A DNA stretch of 33,290 bases, taken from contig JAJCZH010000018.1 in assembly GCA_029262515.1 (NCBI GenBank), positions 82,501-115,790 on the forward strand, written 5' to 3'. This stretch comes from Deltaproteobacteria bacterium. Lineage in GTDB: Bacteria; Desulfobacterota; GWC2-55-46; JADFVP01. The notes below the pieces were generated by a model, which was not told the origin of the DNA, did no database searches, and worked only from the letters and a program-made list of their open reading frames with translations. Of this stretch, positions 30,983 to 33,290 are shown piece after piece. The translations under genes were made by a program, and so were the position numbers. How positions within the stretch are numbered: position 1 is the first letter of the stretch; each line of letters opens with the position of its first letter.

Positions 30983-31074
30983 TTATTCTCTTGATTAAAT
31001 TATTTTTTTGGTTATTGTGGTTATATCAGCCTGAAAGTTGTTTCTTCAGGTTTTGCTGCGTAGGTGGCCGGCTG

Positions 31075-31599
31075 CTACTTTGCCACCTCTTTCGCGCGCC
31101 CTTCCTCTGCAAGCTGCCTAATATAAGCAAGCACATCCCAGCGTTCGGCCTCACTCAGTATGCCTTTCCATTCCGGCATGTTCATAGCCTCTCCTCCGAC
31201 CTCTTTTTTGACCCCTTCGCTGATCGATTCGAAGAGTTCCTCATCCGTTTTTTTCATCCTCTTGCGGTCATGTACAAAGTCTGCCGGATGGGGAGAGATC
31301 GCCATGCCGACGGGTCCGTCACCGAGCCCACTGTTTCCGTGGCAGAAGTGGCAGTGTCTCTCGTATACTACTTTCCCTGCTACGGCATCACCGGAAGGTC
31401 GGGTTGCAGCAGACGGAGCCTGCGTCTTTGTAGCGCTCTCTACGGGAGATGCGGGTGCCTTGGAGCTTCCGTCATCCGTGCCGTTGGAGCAGGCGGTAAG
31501 GAGCAGCAGTACGGCGCATAGCATAAATCCACGAGGCGTACGCCATTTGTGGTTACGGCTGTTTTCCTTCTGCCTATGATTTCTCTCGATTTGCATCAT
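31075..31599 (-). CDS. Monoheme cytochrome c lipoprotein
   Basis: A 174-residue protein with a long basic N-terminus, a hydrophobic segment and a lipobox (LLLLTAC, lipid cysteine about 37). A Ser/Ala/Pro/Thr-rich linker and a class I cytochrome c domain follow: C83-HFC-H87, GNSGLGDGP, a PADF segment, and the axial-methionine region AMNMPEWKGILSEAERWDVL. It is membrane-anchored and faces the periplasm. The start is uncertain: ATG at 31599 or 31596, TTG at 31608, or a much shorter form from 31524 (MLCAVLL). It lies 29 nt after the foldase gene, so it shares its transcript. It is probably a soluble-domain electron carrier for the cluster. Confidence 0.9.
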   Translation of the reverse strand: MMQIERNHRQKENSRNHKWRTPRGFMLCAVLLLLTACSNGTDDGSSKAPASPVESATKTQAPSAATRPSGDAVAGKVVYERHCHFCHGNSGLGDGPVGMAISPHPADFVHDRKRMKKTDEELFESISEGVKKEVGGEAMNMPEWKGILSEAERWDVLAYIRQLAEEGRAKEVAK

Positions 31600-31628
31600 A
31601 TCGCTCAACGAGTCACTTGTTACGGTTA

Positions 31629-32651
31629 TTAGTAAAGGTCTTTTACAAGTATTTCGATCTTTGCATCCTTACGGAGCTCTTTAAGCCACTCTTTGTTGTT
31701 TCTGTCGTACTCTCTCTTCTCGAGCTGCTCTTTAAGGTTTTTATGGTTAAGGTTTTCAAACTTCTTCTGTTTGGTCGGTGTTGAGTCAACAAGCTGGACA
31801 AGATGGTAGCCGTAGATAGTCATTACCGGTTCGCTGATCTCGCCTTTTTTAAGCGCGGAGGCCGCATGGTCGATCTCTTCAAGCAGGCTGCCTTCATGAG
31901 CCCAGCCCATGTCGCCGCCGTTGGCCGCATTGGGCCCCTGAGAGTGCTTCTTTGCAAGTTCGCTAAACTCGGTACCGCTACGTGCCTCTTTCAGAATTTC
32001 AAGGGCTCTTTCACGGGTCTCGTTCCATACCTTAGGCCCGCCGGAAGGGTCGCTCTTGAGTAGAATATTGTTAAGCCTGATTCTCTTCGGCTCTTTGAAC
32101 TTGTGAAGGTTGTCCTTATAGTATTCCTTCATGTAAGCCGTGTCTACGGTCTTGGCGGCTTTCTCCAGGTGAGCTTTTTTCATGGCCTCTTTTTGAGCGC
32201 GAATTACCAGCGTTTTATTGAGATCCTCTCTGAGTTGCGCCATTGTCATATCACTTGCCTTAAGCACTTTCTTGAGTGTCTCGCCCTTGGGCAGCTTACC
32301 CTTGAGGCTCTCAATCTTGGAGTCAATCTCCGCCTTCGGAGCTTTATGCTGATTCTTCCGCTTGGCGTCCTTGTAGATAAGCTCAACATCTATCAGCTGA
32401 TCGAGCGCCTTTTGCCTTGTCTGCTCGTACCGTTTTTCCGATACCGATTTGTGCAGCGAGGCATACGGCAACAGTGTGGTTACCGCGCTGTCGAGTTCCA
32501 TGCGCGTAATCTTTATTCCGTCTACCGTTGCAATGGGTTCGAGTTTATACGGGTCTACTCCCGCAGAAGCTGTTGAAATGGTAAAGGCGCTCAGTATAAG
32601 AAGAGCGAGGGTAATTGTTAGGTTGTGAAACCTGTTAGTTATTAGAGACAT
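31629..32651 (-). CDS. Parvulin-type peptidyl-prolyl isomerase (SurA/PpiC-like)
   Basis: A 340-residue exported foldase. The signal peptide ends about residue 30 (ISTASA). The N-terminal SurA-like helical chaperone region (about 40-180) is rich in Lys and Glu. The parvulin rotamase domain follows (about 190-290: RIRLNNILLKSD, FSELAKKHSQGPNAANGGDM, GEISEPVMTIYGYHLVQLVD), and then a basic C-terminal helix. It would assist folding of outer-membrane or periplasmic proteins. Foldases of this type are often encoded beside multiheme cytochrome genes, and here it heads the cytochrome/barrel unit. GGAGG lies about ten bases before the ATG. The lipobox is absent, so it is soluble in the periplasm. Confidence 0.92.
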   Translation of the reverse strand: MSLITNRFHNLTITLALLILSAFTISTASAGVDPYKLEPIATVDGIKITRMELDSAVTTLLPYASLHKSVSEKRYEQTRQKALDQLIDVELIYKDAKRKNQHKAPKAEIDSKIESLKGKLPKGETLKKVLKASDMTMAQLREDLNKTLVIRAQKEAMKKAHLEKAAKTVDTAYMKEYYKDNLHKFKEPKRIRLNNILLKSDPSGGPKVWNETRERALEILKEARSGTEFSELAKKHSQGPNAANGGDMGWAHEGSLLEEIDHAASALKKGEISEPVMTIYGYHLVQLVDSTPTKQKKFENLNHKNLKEQLEKREYDRNNKEWLKELRKDAKIEILVKDLY

Positions 32652-33028
32652 ATCTTAGAAACCTCCAGTTATTGAGTAGTACGTATTATATAAAATATGG
32701 ATACTTATAGGTAGTTTTTTTTGTGTTTAAACCGATCAATTCCGAATAAAATATAGAAAAGCGGCATTGTCGGGTTGTACGGTATTTTTTACCCGATTAA
32801 AAGAGTCGTCATGCCACTAATAGACCGCCTGGCGGGTCGAGTCCGTATGGTAGAGTCATTGTAATATATAGCATTAAAAGCACGATTAGTGAGTAATTAA
32901 AAGTTTTTAACCTCTGCCAGAGGTAGGCCGTTATTTCAGGTTTTTAATGTTTTCTAAGATAGTATGTCTTACTTCTTATATAGGGGTTTATCGGTAGTAA
33001 ACAGACTAGCTTAAGGGGAAAAGTGAAT
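32652..33028 (-). promoter_or_regulatory. Regulatory region of the foldase-cytochrome-barrel cluster
   Basis: No gene. On the minus strand there are two promoter-like -10s: TATAAT at 32690-32685 (no good -35), and TATATA at 32870-32865 preceded by TGC (extended -10). A 15-nt dyad, ACCTCTG-C-CAGAGGT, occupies 32910-32924. Its centre lies about 59 nt upstream of the start predicted from the extended -10, a usual activator position. A hairpin TCGGGT/ACCCGA with T-rich loop lies at 32770-32796. Confidence 0.4.
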
Positions 33029-33072
33029 AAAAAAAGAGGCTGACCGTTTGTACCGGTCAGCCTCTTTTTTTT
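33029..33072. terminator. Bidirectional intrinsic terminator
   Basis: A-rich run, AGAGGCTGACCG, short loop, CGGTCAGCCTCT, then eight T. The stem has about 12 pairs extended by A-T pairs. In the minus direction it ends the cytochrome gene at 33110 and separates it from the foldase cluster. Confidence 0.9.
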
Positions 33073-33109
33073 AAAGCAGTGCGGTAAGATTATACCGCGA
33101 GTATCTGGT

Positions 33110-33290
33110 TTACTTCTCGTGACAAGTTCTGCAAACTCCAGAACCGGTATTACCCTCAACTCTCCTGAGGAAGAGGCCGTTGGACTCAAACGCGCCGCCC
33201 CAGGTGGACTCTACTTCAGTCCAGCTCTTGTTGTTGAAGTGAGGATCATGACAGGAACCGCACTCTACGTTACCGGCTCTGAGCAGATCG
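33110..33290 (-). CDS. C-terminal end of a multiheme c-type cytochrome
   Basis: Only the last 59 residues are in the window; the gene continues beyond the right edge. Two heme motifs are visible: CGSCHDPH (in RAGNVECGSCHDPHFNNKSW) and CRTCHEK at the very C-terminus. The pattern SCHDPH followed about 45 residues later by a CxxCH at the end is typical of paired-CxxCH multiheme cytochromes in dissimilatory metal- or sulfur-respiring bacteria. The number of hemes cannot be told. The strong terminator at 33029-33072 follows, so it is a separate transcript from the foldase gene although on the same strand. Confidence 0.9.
   Translation of the reverse strand, partial: DLLRAGNVECGSCHDPHFNNKSWTEVESTWGGAFESNGLFLRRVEGNTGSGVCRTCHEK

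Noticed and set aside
31030-31054. CCTGAA/TTCAGG hairpin with TTTT as a terminator
   Set aside because: It would work only on the plus strand, where no gene is transcribed; on the coding (minus) strand there is no T-tract after the stem.

Overview
The window looks like chromosomal DNA of a Gram-negative, respiratory bacterium of a deltaproteobacterial (Desulfobacterota/Geobacter-like) or related lineage. The reasons are c-type cytochromes with lipoprotein and signal-peptide targeting, an outer-membrane beta-barrel, a valS-nadC-birA-coaX block, a receiver protein with a long acidic tail, and a conserved helical family (13112-13954) that I associate with that group. The assignment rests on family resemblance only.

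Layout. 1-1418: 3' part of the 23S rRNA gene and the 5S rRNA gene, followed by a run of degenerate terminator-like units. 1946-4748: accessory stretch with a degenerate HD-GYP protein, an AT-rich AbiC-like abortive-infection gene and a short DUF318-type permease. 5097-6623: receiver-domain protein with an acidic linker and a conserved C-terminal helix. 6766-13954: valS behind a leader carrying an intrinsic terminator, then nadC, birA, coaX, a small TPR protein and a helical protein of unknown function. 14021-17463: nfo (endonuclease IV), trxB, a DUF2130 coiled-coil/nuclease-like protein and a tiny membrane zinc-ribbon protein.

17542-19989 (minus strand): a 29-residue membrane peptide missed by ordinary ORF cut-offs, a PhnP-like metallo-hydrolase, a cytochrome b5-like protein and a site-2-type protease. 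20232-22156 (plus): two successive PP-loop sulfur-transfer enzymes, the second being LarE. 22282-26047: a 907-residue orphan protein divergent from a HEAT-repeat protein, with a dense set of inverted repeats between them.

26034-33290 (all minus) is the most interesting part: end of a multiheme cytochrome, terminator, then a parvulin-type foldase, a monoheme cytochrome c lipoprotein, a diheme cytochrome fused to an FGE/SUMF1 domain, a second SUMF1-domain lipoprotein, a 649-residue beta-barrel and a membrane-anchored TPR protein. The set has the parts list of an outer-membrane redox assembly: foldase, periplasmic carriers, barrel and assembly factor. The diheme-SUMF1 fusion is its unusual component. 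Functions in that cluster are inferred from domains and position, not shown.
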